This document shows positions 52,698-60,726 of a stretch of DNA of 64,000 nt, piece after piece. Position numbers and translations under genes: made by a program. Source of the stretch: a bacterium (lineage in GTDB: Bacteria > Armatimonadota > Abditibacteriia > Abditibacteriales > Abditibacteriaceae); the NCBI GenBank assembly GCA_004172935.1, contig SDZD01000030.1, positions 17,779 to 81,778 on the forward strand, in the 5' to 3' direction. The notes beneath the pieces were generated by a model. That model did no database searches, was not told the DNA's origin, and saw only the letters and a list, made by a program, of their open reading frames with translations. The stretch's first letter is position 1. The number at the start of each line of letters is the position of its first letter.

Positions 52698-52892
52698 GTG
52701 AAACCTGTTAAAAAGAAAGATTTTTTTTCTTCTTTGAAAGATGTCACGGAAGTTTTACGAAAATGTGGTGTTTCAGTTCCCGAATCAGGGGAAACGCTTG
52801 ATTTTGTGAATCTCTTGTTATTACGCAATATACGTGCAGAACGCACGTATATTGCACATAATAGAAATACAGTCGTAACTTCAATTAATTAA
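52698..52892 (+). CDS. Possible small protein upstream of the PII-like/YHS gene
   Basis: 64 residues, GTG start, AT-rich compared with neighbours and containing a T8 run. Helical and basic (KKKDFFSSLKDVTEVLRKCG). The palindrome at 52825-52855 falls inside its last third, which is unusual for a real gene. It ends 15 bp before the next start. Could be a leader or a random frame. The divergent partner is the small gene at 52660. Confidence 0.35.
   Translation: MKPVKKKDFFSSLKDVTEVLRKCGVSVPESGETLDFVNLLLLRNIRAERTYIAHNRNTVVTSIN
52825..52855. promoter_or_regulatory. 13-bp perfect palindrome ahead of the PII-like/YHS gene
   Basis: GCAATATACGTGC (52825-52837) and its complement (52843-52855) around AGAAC, 52 bp before the start codon at 52908. 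Length and place suit an operator for a dimeric regulator. It could also fold as an RNA hairpin in the leader, but no T-run follows. Confidence 0.6.
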
Positions 52893-52907
52893 AGGACGTG
52901 ACATTCC

Positions 52908-53399
52908 ATGTTTTTAAGTGAAACGATGCGAGCCGTCGTCATTCTGGCTTGTGACAAACACTCCGATCCACTCGTGAACAAAATTCAGGGCACAAAAACA
53001 GGCAACTGGTTCGTTTTGCCAGCGGTCTCCATGCTCAAAACGGGCTATTGGCCCAACGTTTCCGAAGCCCACAACGCAAACGGAACCATTATCGTTGGCT
53101 TCATAGAAAGCATGGACCTTGCCCAGGAACTCAAGGATTTCGAGGTCGAGAATTACGATAACGGCATGTGTCCCGACTGTGCCATCTATGAGTGGAACGT
53201 CACTGCCCTGCACGCCGCTCGCATGACTCGCGACCCCGTGTGTCGCCGCCTGGTTTCTTCCAGCAGTTCGCTCTCCGAAATGTATCACGACCGCCTCTTT
53301 TTCTTCTGCTCGATGGGGTGCCGCGACCGCTTCCATAAAACCCCGCGAGAATTTGTCCCTACTGCCCCTCAGGTCAACTTCTCTACATCCAAAAGATAA
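52908..53399 (+). CDS. PII-like domain fused to a YHS metal-binding domain
   Basis: 163 residues. Residues about 5-98 look like a PII-like/ferredoxin-type alpha-beta fold: MRAVVILACDKHSDPLVNKI, GTIIVGFIESMDLAQELKDF, ending DNGMCPDCAIYEW with a CPDC pair at 88-91. Residues 106-151 are a YHS domain: TRDPVCRRLV with Cys112, then FFFCSMGCRDRFHKTPREF with Cys134 and Cys138. YHS domains bind copper, iron or other metals, often in copper ATPases and oxygenases. A cytosolic metal sensor or chaperone is inferred. A ribosome binding site AAAGGA lies upstream, with a palindrome ahead and a strong terminator behind, so it is a single regulated unit. Confidence 0.65.
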   Translation: MFLSETMRAVVILACDKHSDPLVNKIQGTKTGNWFVLPAVSMLKTGYWPNVSEAHNANGTIIVGFIESMDLAQELKDFEVENYDNGMCPDCAIYEWNVTALHAARMTRDPVCRRLVSSSSSLSEMYHDRLFFFCSMGCRDRFHKTPREFVPTAPQVNFSTSKR

Positions 53400-53411
53400 C
53401 ACCGCAAAAGC

Positions 53412-53456
53412 TAAACCCGATAGCCCGCACTCAATGAGTGCGGGCTATCGGGTTTA
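53412..53456 (+). terminator. 22-bp perfect hairpin terminator
   Basis: Left arm 53412-53433 (TAAACCCGATAGCCCGCACT plus CA) and right arm 53435-53456, centred on 53434; the real loop is a few bases of TCAATGA. It contains the 21-bp core also found at 47123-47143. It lies 13 bp after the stop of the PII-like/YHS gene. Confidence 0.85.
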
Positions 53457-53648
53457 TATAGTGACAGGCATATCGCCTGGGATATTTAATTAGCTCGCAT
53501 ATGCGTCTTCAAAGCGAGCGTTTTCATGATCTACACCCTCTGACGCCCCTTGTTCAAAACCTGTTGATAAGGAACTCTCGCCTTTAACTCAAGACACCTT
53601 GAGCACTTTAGACACGCTTAAGACAACGTACTCCTTCATAGAAAACGA

Positions 53649-53684
53649 AAAGGAGGGACGAAAACTAAGTTTCGCCCCTCCTTT
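53649..53684 (-). terminator. Terminator of the DUF4380-like gene
   Basis: AAAGGAGGG-A-CGAAA (53649-53663) pairs with TTTCG-C-CCCTCCTTT (53670-53684; one mismatch) around a 6-nt loop. On the minus strand it continues TTCGTTTTC. It lies 14 bp after the stop at 53698. Confidence 0.8.
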
Positions 53685-53697
53685 CTAATGTTCTTTC

Positions 53698-54624
53698 TTA
53701 CAAGCCGACGCTCTGAAGGATGTCGGCTATGGATTCTTCGTCGCGTGGGTCGAACTCAGGGACATCTTCGAACAGTTCCCATTCTTCGATGGCCTCGACT
53801 ACGCCACCGGGTTTGAGAGAAGCGAGAGGAGCCAAGGTTTCGAGTTCGAGGATGTTGCTGTCGGTGTAAAGCTCGAACGCCGAGTTTTTGTCGGGGTAGC
53901 TCGCTTTTTTGTCGAACGACCAACGCTTGACGAACAGGGTGCCATCCAGGAAATAAGCCGCCCATTCGACGGGCGAGTTGAGGCCGATTTTGGTGGCTTG
54001 GCTGCCCGCGCGCTGTTGTACCGTCCAGTAACGCTGGCCCAAATAGAAGCGGGGATCGCTAAGGTCGGTGAAGGGCCACAGGATGAGCGAGCGGTTCGGA
54101 GTGAAGTCGCCGGGACCCATGCCGGGGTGGTTGCGAGGTTCTGGTTGCGGGATGATGGCGGTGCCGCCGACATCCATCACCGAAAGCATCCAGGGAGCGA
54201 TTGTCTGTTCTTCATCGACGACGTTAACCAAACGATGCACGATGCGGACCTGAGCTTTGGTTGGATGCAGCGAAACGTCCATCTGCTTCGAGAAGCCCTG
54301 TGGCATCTCGTCTTCGGCGACCAGAGTCACGGCGCCATTGGGATGCAGTGTGTGTTCGACAGGGGTGTTATCGGGGTAGTACGAGAAAGGGTAGGCTTCG
54401 GGGGCCAACCACAGGCGATGACCGCCACGGCTTTGCCACAGGTCTTCGCCCGTGCCGCCCAGATGGTCGTCGAAAATTTTGAAGACGTTGCGCCCATTGC
54501 GCGATGCGAACGACAAAATGCGTGGCCCAACGTCGAGCGTGATCAATAATTCGCAGACCTCGTTGGAGACGGCCAGATTCTTCTTCCATTTATCCAACGC
54601 TACGATTTCGTGTTTTAATGCCAT
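53698..54624 (-). CDS. DUF4380-like protein (aldose-1-epimerase-like beta-sandwich)
   Basis: 308 residues from ATG 54624; a 39-residue extension to 54741 has no counterpart in the family and is rejected. It begins EIVALDKWKKNLAVSNEVCE, a typical entry strand, then VGPRILSFASRNGRNVFKIF, GGHRLWLAPEAYPFSYYPDN and WMLSVMDVGGTAIIPQPEPR. The G-G-H-R-L-W motif followed by a P-E-x-Y-P element is the mark of the DUF4380 sugar-binding beta-sandwich group related to galactose mutarotases. A carbohydrate ligand is likely; whether it catalyses mutarotation is open. Its own terminator follows. Divergent from terB. Confidence 0.75.
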   Translation of the reverse strand: MALKHEIVALDKWKKNLAVSNEVCELLITLDVGPRILSFASRNGRNVFKIFDDHLGGTGEDLWQSRGGHRLWLAPEAYPFSYYPDNTPVEHTLHPNGAVTLVAEDEMPQGFSKQMDVSLHPTKAQVRIVHRLVNVVDEEQTIAPWMLSVMDVGGTAIIPQPEPRNHPGMGPGDFTPNRSLILWPFTDLSDPRFYLGQRYWTVQQRAGSQATKIGLNSPVEWAAYFLDGTLFVKRWSFDKKASYPDKNSAFELYTDSNILELETLAPLASLKPGGVVEAIEEWELFEDVPEFDPRDEESIADILQSVGL

Positions 54625-54840
54625 AGACGTGCCCCCAGTATGAAAGGGATACGTTAACGCGACTGCCCGCAAGAGACCTGACGCCCCGTTGGTATTTCTG
54701 TGGCTGGCGCTAACAATTGTAGAGAGTTGATAACGTGGCACAAATTTGGGGCAAAATTGTAGTGGACTGTAGCCGGAACCCTCGCCGCATCTTCAGGGTT
54801 CGTAGCCCAGGACAATTAACCCTGAGAACACGAAATTATT

Positions 54841-55296
54841 ATGGGATTCTTTGATCAACTCAAAACACAGGCTTCGCAGATGTCTGCCAACCTGCAAACA
54901 TCCGCCGCCAAATTCAAAAATAAAGAGTTCGCCGAAGGTTCGATGGCGATGTGCGCTTTGATTGCAGCGGCGGATGGCTCGATTGACGCCGTCGAGCGTC
55001 AGAAGACAACGGGTCTGATTCTTTCGAATGAGACGCTGAAAATCTTTACACCTGACGAACTCAAAACCAAGTTCGATTTCTATTGCAACAAGCTGTCGTC
55101 TGATTTCGATTTTGGACGCATTGAAGCGATTCAAGCCATCGGCAAACTGAAGTCGAAGCCCGATCAGGCGCGCGCCGTGATTCAAATCGGCATTATCATC
55201 GGCGGCTCCGATGGTAACTTCGACGCGCATGAGAAAAAAGCAGTGCGCGATGCCTGTTTGGCTGTGAACATTCCGCCCAGCGATTTCGACGTGTAA
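54841..55296 (+). CDS. terB: TerB-family tellurite/stress protein
   Basis: 151 residues, the size of TerB. The core reads MAMCALIAAADGSIDAVERQ near residue 36 and IIIGGSDGNFDAHEKKAV near 117: two calcium-type acidic loops (DGSID, DGNFD) in an all-helical fold, which bind metal in known TerB. TerB works with TerC and TerD proteins at the membrane in tellurite, phage and oxidative stress responses. Here it is transcribed opposite to the other ter genes and converges on the HAD gene with 25 bp between. No TerC gene is visible in the window. Confidence 0.9.
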   Translation: MGFFDQLKTQASQMSANLQTSAAKFKNKEFAEGSMAMCALIAAADGSIDAVERQKTTGLILSNETLKIFTPDELKTKFDFYCNKLSSDFDFGRIEAIQAIGKLKSKPDQARAVIQIGIIIGGSDGNFDAHEKKAVRDACLAVNIPPSDFDV

Positions 55297-55308
55297 ATGT
55301 GTTTGGTG

Positions 55309-55341
55309 CGCTCCCGAAAGGTTAGTTGCTTTTCGGGGGCG
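55309..55341. terminator. Hairpin between terB and the HAD gene
   Basis: CGCTCCCGAAA (55309-55319) pairs with TTTCGGGGGCG (55331-55341; one G-U pair) around an 11-nt loop. It overlaps the last codons of the HAD gene (stop at 55322-55324). No long T-run; it may terminate terB transcripts. Confidence 0.5.
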
Positions 55342-56092
55342 TGCTGAGGGCACACAGAATATCGGCGATGCCTTCGTGACCATCGAGCGACGAGATATAG
55401 CCGCCACGCTGTTGAACGGCTTCGACAAGGCGTGCTTCGGCACGCGAGAAGGTAGATGGATACGCTACGCGCGGTAGCCAAACTACGTCGTTGATGCCAT
55501 CGCCTATGCCTGCTGCCTGGTTGGCTTTATCGCCGAGCAGGCGCTGCAGAGCGCTCCATTTGTCGGCAGTGCGCGGCAGGATGTAGGTTTTGCGTCCGTC
55601 GCGATAAACCCGATAGTCGCTGTCTGTGGCGTAAAGATGCGTGAAAATGTCGCTGATTTTCGCGGCCTCGTCGCGCGTTTCGCAGCGAGCTACTAAGCAC
55701 GCTTTAAAATCGAATTGCCACTCGAAGGCGGGCCACTCCTCGGTTCTATCGGCCTCAACGCGCGCGCGTAAGGTTGTGACATCGAAAGAGGAATCGTATG
55801 GGCCAACTTCTCCTACCTGACCCAACAAGGCCCCATCTTCGAGAACGACACCAGAAACGATGACTCCACGCAGGGCTAAGCCATCGCTGACCCAGTGGGT
55901 GCCATCCCACGAGCGGGCTGTCGCCACAATGATGGCGTAATGGGTTTGCAGCGCTGCGAGCAATTCGATAGTTTTGGGCGCAATCCACGCCGAGCGCGTG
56001 CGGCCCGGAACTTCGAGTGCTCCCGGCATATATTCGAGATGGAGAAGTGTGAAATCGAGGTCGAGGATTAACGGGCGACGATTGGTTGGCAT
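55322..56092 (-). CDS. HAD-superfamily phosphatase of the Ter biosynthetic module
   Basis: 256 residues. HAD motifs: LILDLDFTLLHL near residue 8 with the catalytic Asp pair, IIVATARSWDGT near 54 (motif II Thr/Ser), Lys in ADKWSAL near 175, and GIGDGINDVVW near 193 with the metal-binding Asp pair. The cap between looks like the C2 type of the Cof/sucrose-phosphatase group. It probably removes a phosphate from a sugar or nucleotide product of the neighbouring PRTases. Last gene of the minus-strand ter operon, 21 bp after the YidD-like gene. Confidence 0.85.
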   Translation of the reverse strand: MPTNRRPLILDLDFTLLHLEYMPGALEVPGRTRSAWIAPKTIELLAALQTHYAIIVATARSWDGTHWVSDGLALRGVIVSGVVLEDGALLGQVGEVGPYDSSFDVTTLRARVEADRTEEWPAFEWQFDFKACLVARCETRDEAAKISDIFTHLYATDSDYRVYRDGRKTYILPRTADKWSALQRLLGDKANQAAGIGDGINDVVWLPRVAYPSTFSRAEARLVEAVQQRGGYISSLDGHEGIADILCALSTPPKSN

Positions 56093-56113
56093 AGGGTTCG
56101 AGGGAGAAGAATT

Positions 56114-56677
56114 TTAATTACCACAGTTGCAACTATCACAGCCGTCGCATCCATCGCAGTTGCAGCTATCGCAACCGCCGATATGACAGCCGCTGAAATC
56201 GGGCATGTGACAGGAACTGGAACTGGAGCTATTATCCCCACCGCAGAAGGGCAAATCTTCCACAAAGCCACACGCATCACAGGCTGGGTCGCTACCGTCG
56301 CCTCCCTGGGCGGCTCGATTGCGGCGACCGGGGCCAGGACCTGGCCCCGGTCCTGGGCCGAGTCCACCTGAGCCATCGCCAGCGGACAGCTGAAGGCGGC
56401 GGGCACGCATGGTCTGTGCGGCGCTATGGCAGTCACGAAAGCGCTGGCGCACCAAAGGAATCGCTACTCGCCAGCCGTAGGTTTCGATAGCTTCGTGAGC
56501 GTAACCGGAGCAACCTGTACCGCCGTGGAGAACGGAGTAAGCGCAGCGCCAGCCTTTGCGCGGCGAAATACGCCGCTGATAGAAGCCGATAAGTGCTATC
56601 AGGAGTCGGTTAATACTCCAAACAGGGGGGCGACGGCGCCGTGTTAGTTCATGCGGGCGAGAGCTGCTGTGTTCCAT
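56114..56677 (-). CDS. YidD-like protein with Gly-Pro linker and Cys-rich tail
   Basis: 187 residues. Residues about 22-90 match the YidD fold: LLIALIGFYQRRISPRKGWR, then CAYSVLHGGTGCSGYAHEAI, with a few extra residues between the two Cys as compared with Escherichia coli YidD (HCRFTPTCS). YidD helps membrane-protein insertion. After a GLGPGPGPGPGPGR linker comes a tail of about 65 residues with roughly a dozen Cys (CDACGFVEDLPFC, CHIGGCDSCNCDGCDGCDSC, CN), a likely metal-binding patch not known in ordinary YidD. It overlaps the upstream PRTase gene by 34 bp and belongs to the ter operon. Confidence 0.75.
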   Translation of the reverse strand: MEHSSSRPHELTRRRRPPVWSINRLLIALIGFYQRRISPRKGWRCAYSVLHGGTGCSGYAHEAIETYGWRVAIPLVRQRFRDCHSAAQTMRARRLQLSAGDGSGGLGPGPGPGPGPGRRNRAAQGGDGSDPACDACGFVEDLPFCGGDNSSSSSSCHMPDFSGCHIGGCDSCNCDGCDGCDSCNCGN

Positions 56678-57687
56678 TCGTCTAATTCGTAGCGAGAAAA
56701 CTGGACTGGGACGTTGCGCAGTTGCGCAAGGTAGAGAAGTGGCGCCAGCGCTCGCTGAGCGCTGGCTTCATCGGCGCGCAACCAGATTTCCAGCGGGTCG
56801 CGGTTGATGAGTGCGCGCGTGACTTCGTTCAAATCGACGCGCAGACCGACTGGGGCGGTTTTGTGTTTGGTGCCACTGCCCGCAGGAAGCGGCATGGAAG
56901 GAGCGTTTAAAATCTCCATCCATGCGTTAATCCATGTTGGCTTCTGAAAGCCGCCCGGAAAGCCGTACACACCAAACAGTTCGCCGCTCTCGAAGGCAAA
57001 ACCGCGCGAGAATCCGAGAGTTTCGGGCGCGGTGAAGGCTGCAGAGGGCACAAAAAAGTCGCCGTGAACCGCCGACATCGTGGCTTTGCCACGCGGGTCG
57101 CACAGCACGGCGAACTGCGGGCCGCGCCCATCTGTGAAGTCGGGGCGCCCCTTGGCTCGCCAGTCGCGGAACGACTGATTGAGTTGGGTGGCGACGCCGC
57201 CGCCGCTCGTCCAGCCATCCACGAACAGAACAGGACGGTCGGGGAAATCGGCGAGAATTTGCTCCAGTGCCGCTTCGTCCCAGCCCAAACCGTAGAACAG
57301 TGAGAACGCGCACACCGGAATTTCCTCGCCGTAGTGCTTTTCCAGAAGTGGTGCGAGTAGGGCACAGATGGGCACGCCCGCGCGTAGCACCGCTACTAAA
57401 ATTGGAGCCTTGTCGAAGGAAGTGCCGATGCGCTGCGCCAGTTCGCGCGCCAAGACGTTGATTTGCGAAGCGTTGGCCTTTATGGATTCGAGCAACACCG
57501 ACTGGAATCCGGCATCGAGGCGCGGTTCGGGCGAGGGTTTCGACCAACGCTTCCAGCCGACAATATCGGAGGCGAAGGCTTCTTCGCCGCGAAACAGTTG
57601 GGCGTTCTGAGAATCGTAGGGATTCACTTCGCCGCAATTTTGGGCGTAAAGTCGCAGATTGGGCCAGGGGCTGTGAATTGGGTGCAT
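56644..57687 (-). CDS. Phosphoribosyltransferase with PELOTA RNA-binding-like domain (StiP/PRTase_1)
   Basis: 347 residues. The first two thirds form a PRTase fold: ILVAVLRAGVPICALLAPLL near 95, VCAFSLFYGLGWDEAAL near 124, and VLFVDGWTSGGGVATQLNQS near 147, where the usual DD-TTG loop is replaced by VDGWTSGG. The last 80 residues (LEIWLRADEASAQRALAPLL, YLAQLRNVPVQFSRYELDEW) resemble the PELOTA-type RNA-binding domain. This pair occurs in Ter-linked operons. It probably transfers or cleaves a ribosyl phosphate in making a nucleoside-like product. 21 bp after the TRSP gene; overlaps the YidD-like gene by 34 bp. Confidence 0.85.
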   Translation of the reverse strand: MHPIHSPWPNLRLYAQNCGEVNPYDSQNAQLFRGEEAFASDIVGWKRWSKPSPEPRLDAGFQSVLLESIKANASQINVLARELAQRIGTSFDKAPILVAVLRAGVPICALLAPLLEKHYGEEIPVCAFSLFYGLGWDEAALEQILADFPDRPVLFVDGWTSGGGVATQLNQSFRDWRAKGRPDFTDGRGPQFAVLCDPRGKATMSAVHGDFFVPSAAFTAPETLGFSRGFAFESGELFGVYGFPGGFQKPTWINAWMEILNAPSMPLPAGSGTKHKTAPVGLRVDLNEVTRALINRDPLEIWLRADEASAQRALAPLLYLAQLRNVPVQFSRYELDEWNTAALARMN

Positions 57688-57708
57688 TGTTTGGCTAAGA
57701 GCGAAAGG

Positions 57709-58725
57709 TCAGCTGCCCGCGACAAGAATCCCGCGCGATTCAACGCCTTGCGACTCAAGGAACTTCTGGACTTGTTCGCCGATAGCAGCGTTGGAGGCTT
57801 CGCAAAGCCACAGCGCGCGGTTATTTGATGGAGCAGCAAAGTTGTAGAAGAAGTAGCGCGAACCGATGCCCTCGGCTTGAAATGCCTGGGCGTTATGCAC
57901 GTGTTCGCCATCTACTTTCCACGGGCTGCGCGTAACCTGGCGTAGTTCGGGGCGCTCCTCTTCGGGCATGAGTAGAGCGAATTGAAGCGCGACATCGACG
58001 CATTCACCGATCATATAAATCGCTGATGGCTGGAAGGCGGTGTACTCGTTTTCTAGTGCTTGCAACGCTCCGAGTCGATCATTTTCCATGCGCCCAAAAG
58101 GGTTGAATAGAGGGCAGAGAGGCTTGATGGTCTCGTCCAGCACCACGTCGAGGGTTTCGAGGGCGAGGGTTTCGAGTTCTATGCCGCGCTGTCCCAACTC
58201 GTTGGTCAGGTCGTCGCGCATTGATTCGGGGCGTAAATCGCGCAGTGTCGCCACGAATACGCGCTTGGAAACGTGTTCCAATGCCAGCAACAGGTTGCGA
58301 AGCGTGGCGCCCGTCGTGAGTTCATCTTCGATGACAACGATTTGTGCGTATTCTCTGCCCGGTTCGAGGGCCAGAAAGTGCTGTGGCCCGTGCGAGTGCG
58401 GTTCGCGGAAAGCGATTTTGGTTTCGCTTTGACGTATTTTGCGCGTCGTGAATTTGAGGTCGACCGGCTTCTGCTGCCAACGCGCCATAAAGAACGCGAG
58501 CAGAAGCGACGATTCGGTCATGCCGATTACCAGCGTCGGTTCGGGCAAATCGGGCAGTGCTGCGCGCACCAGTAGACCGATTTGGTCGAGCGAACGGGCG
58601 TCGAGCGGTCCTAATTTGCCGATGAAAGGCGAAACGTGACCAAAGCGGCGAAGAGGGTTACCATCGCGCTCGACCTGCCACAGGCGCGTCGCCGGATGTG
58701 CCTGTGGTGGGGCTATGGGAAACAT
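57709..58725 (-). CDS. Phosphoribosyltransferase with TRSP domain
   Basis: 338 residues. Residues about 35-215 are a PRTase domain: PTLVIGMTESSLLLAFFMAR near 62 and the PRPP loop IVVIEDELTTGATLRNLLLA near 129, with both acids and TTG intact. The C-terminal part has the name-giving QVTRSPWKVDGEHVH near 257, followed by SRYFFYNFAAP. PRTase-TRSP proteins are companions of TerD and TerF genes, where they are thought to make a nucleoside-like metabolite. It acts in the cytosol; exact substrate unknown. First of the biosynthetic genes after terD, with 65 bp between. Confidence 0.88.
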   Translation of the reverse strand: MFPIAPPQAHPATRLWQVERDGNPLRRFGHVSPFIGKLGPLDARSLDQIGLLVRAALPDLPEPTLVIGMTESSLLLAFFMARWQQKPVDLKFTTRKIRQSETKIAFREPHSHGPQHFLALEPGREYAQIVVIEDELTTGATLRNLLLALEHVSKRVFVATLRDLRPESMRDDLTNELGQRGIELETLALETLDVVLDETIKPLCPLFNPFGRMENDRLGALQALENEYTAFQPSAIYMIGECVDVALQFALLMPEEERPELRQVTRSPWKVDGEHVHNAQAFQAEGIGSRYFFYNFAAPSNNRALWLCEASNAAIGEQVQKFLESQGVESRGILVAGS

Positions 58726-58790
58726 AAAAGGATCTCTCGTTCAGTGCGCCCCTACTGGTGAGCAGGCAGGGGTGCACTTGGTGGTGGTGT

Positions 58791-59372
58791 TTAGAGAGCA
58801 GCGCGCATGGCGCCCATCAAGTCGTGAAAAGTACGGCCCGAAGCGATTTCGCCGATGGCGTGCATTTTCCACTCGCCGTTGTGGCGATAGAGTTTGGCCA
58901 TGATTTGCGCGGTATGTGCGCCCTGGGCCGACAGGTTGTAGCGTGCGATTTCCTGGTTGTTCTGCCCGTTTATAACGCGGCAGAAGGCGTTCTCTATTTG
59001 CGAGAAGTTCTGACCGGTGAACGAGTTAACGACGAACATGAGCGATTTCACGTTCGCTGGCACGCGCGACAAATCGACGGTGATTTGTTCGTCGTCGCCA
59101 TCGCCCGCCCCGGTCAGGTTGTCGCCGGTATGTTGAATAGAGCCATCTTTGGAGCGCAGTTGCTGGAACCACACTGCATCGACTTGATTGTTGGCATCGT
59201 CGAACAAAACGCACGAGGCATCGAGGTCGACCGAACCGCTGCCTCCGCCAAAGCCGAGAAAGCCTTTCTTGGCGGCGACATCCCATCCCAGGCCCATTGT
59301 GATGCGCGTGAGAGTGGCGCCCGCTTCTTTATCCAGACTGATTTTTTGGCCTTTTGCCAGTGAAATTGCCAT
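58791..59372 (-). CDS. terD: TerD-family stress protein
   Basis: 193 residues, the canonical length. Starts AISLAKGQKISLDKEAGATL. Calcium-binding motifs: SVDLDASCVLFDD near residue 46 and HTGDNLTGAGDGDDEQITVD near 81, then SLMFVVNSFTGQNFSQIENA near 109. A Gly-rich insert (KKGFLGFGGGSGS) is typical of TerD/TerE. TerD binds calcium ions and sits at the inner face of the membrane in complexes with TerB and TerC, in resistance to tellurite, colicins, phage and oxidative stress. It is the most typical Ter protein of this locus and follows the double TerD gene by 43 bp. Confidence 0.95.
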   Translation of the reverse strand: MAISLAKGQKISLDKEAGATLTRITMGLGWDVAAKKGFLGFGGGSGSVDLDASCVLFDDANNQVDAVWFQQLRSKDGSIQHTGDNLTGAGDGDDEQITVDLSRVPANVKSLMFVVNSFTGQNFSQIENAFCRVINGQNNQEIARYNLSAQGAHTAQIMAKLYRHNGEWKMHAIGEIASGRTFHDLMGAMRAAL

Positions 59373-59415
59373 AGGTTGTTTCCTTACTGTGAAAAAACTT
59401 CGACTGAAGTGTGAC

Positions 59416-60633
59416 TCAAATGAAGTTTTTGACTTTCTTAACCAGAAAATGAACGGTGATGCCGCCCGCTGGCTCGCCGATGGCGGTCATTTTCCACTCG
59501 TTACCTTCGCGGGTGATTTTTGCCATAATCATGCCCGTTACATTACCTGATTGCCACAAATCGTAGCGTGCCAGTTCTTGGTTGGATTGTGTATCGACGA
59601 CGCGGCAGAAGGCATTTTTAAGGGCGCTGAATTTCTGGCCGGTGAAGCTGTTGATGGTGAACACCAGCGTTTGGATGTTGGGCGCAAGCCGCTCCAATTC
59701 GATGCTGATAGTCTCGTCGTCTCCTGCGCCATCACCTGTCAGGTTATCGCCTGAGTGCTGGATGGTGCCATCGCGGCTTTGCAGGTGCCCGAACCAGATG
59801 GTTTCCACCACTTTCTTATTCGCATCGAAGGCGATGCAACTTCCATCCAAATCGACGCTACGGCCCTGAGCCGCCGGGTCCCATCCCAATCCCATTTTGA
59901 TGCGCCTGAGTCCTGCGGGCACCATCTTGGAAAGCGAGATAGTTTGATTTTTCTGAAGGCTGATTTTCGATAGAGGCACTCCCCCGCCAGAGTTTTGAAC
60001 TGGCGGGGGCGTGTAGGCAGTCGGTGGCACCGGACGCGGTGGTGGCGAAGGCGCCACGGCAACGGGCGCGACTGGCATTTTGGGTTTCAGCGCGGACTGT
60101 TGCTGCGGAGATTCCTCGACTTCCTGCCCGCCGAAGTGTCGTAGCACCGCGCTGAGTCCTTCCTTGAAGCCCTGTCCGTTGGCCGCGACTCGCCACTCGC
60201 CTTTGAAATAAATCTCGGCGACCATGATAGCTTTCTCCGATATGAAGTCGCTGCCCGCGAACGAGAATTCGGCGACCACACTGCTGCTATCGCTCAATAT
60301 GATTTTTCCGGTTTCCAGTCCTCTCATATCGCCGTTTCCGTCGATGGTCGCCACGAACACGAGGCGACGCACTGTAGAGGGTAGTTGAGCAAGATTAAGA
60401 GAAAAAGCCGCCGAGCGAGCGTCGAAGGAAAGCAGTTGGAGTTCGTGTTGCGGTGACTGCTTCTGGTTGTAGAAGATGAAATAGCGGTCGTCGGAAAGAG
60501 TGGCGCCATCATCCAGGCCGAAGCATGAAAAATCGAAACTTTGCCCCGCTTTAAATTCGAGGCGAACCTGAAGTTGAGTGGCGGAGGTGAGTTCCGCCAG
60601 TCGGAGTTTTTGACCGCGCGTTAAAGTTTTCAT
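59416..60633 (-). CDS. Double TerD protein: divergent module plus canonical TerD
   Basis: 405 residues. Residues 1-150 form a divergent TerD-like module (TLTRGQKLRLAELTSATQLQ, FDFSCFGLDDGATLSDDRYF, LVFVATIDGNGDMRGLETGK) ending in FGGQEVEE. The same module opens the next two proteins. A Pro-rich linker (about 175-220) leads to a canonical TerD domain: RSVDLDGSCIAFDANKKVVE near 268 and HSGDNLTGDGAGDDETISIE near 302, with acid residues for calcium. The first module lacks the GDNLTG motif and may bind metal differently. Likely scaffold in a Ter complex; 93 bp after the TerA-like gene. Confidence 0.9.
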   Translation of the reverse strand: MKTLTRGQKLRLAELTSATQLQVRLEFKAGQSFDFSCFGLDDGATLSDDRYFIFYNQKQSPQHELQLLSFDARSAAFSLNLAQLPSTVRRLVFVATIDGNGDMRGLETGKIILSDSSSVVAEFSFAGSDFISEKAIMVAEIYFKGEWRVAANGQGFKEGLSAVLRHFGGQEVEESPQQQSALKPKMPVAPVAVAPSPPPRPVPPTAYTPPPVQNSGGGVPLSKISLQKNQTISLSKMVPAGLRRIKMGLGWDPAAQGRSVDLDGSCIAFDANKKVVETIWFGHLQSRDGTIQHSGDNLTGDGAGDDETISIELERLAPNIQTLVFTINSFTGQKFSALKNAFCRVVDTQSNQELARYDLWQSGNVTGMIMAKITREGNEWKMTAIGEPAGGITVHFLVKKVKNFI

Positions 60634-60726
60634 GGCAAGCTCGGTACGGTCGATTCTAGCAATTCACGGAACAAGACGTGAAGGGCAAGCGCCCCCATCT
60701 TGTGTCCCCAATTTTACAAAACGCTG

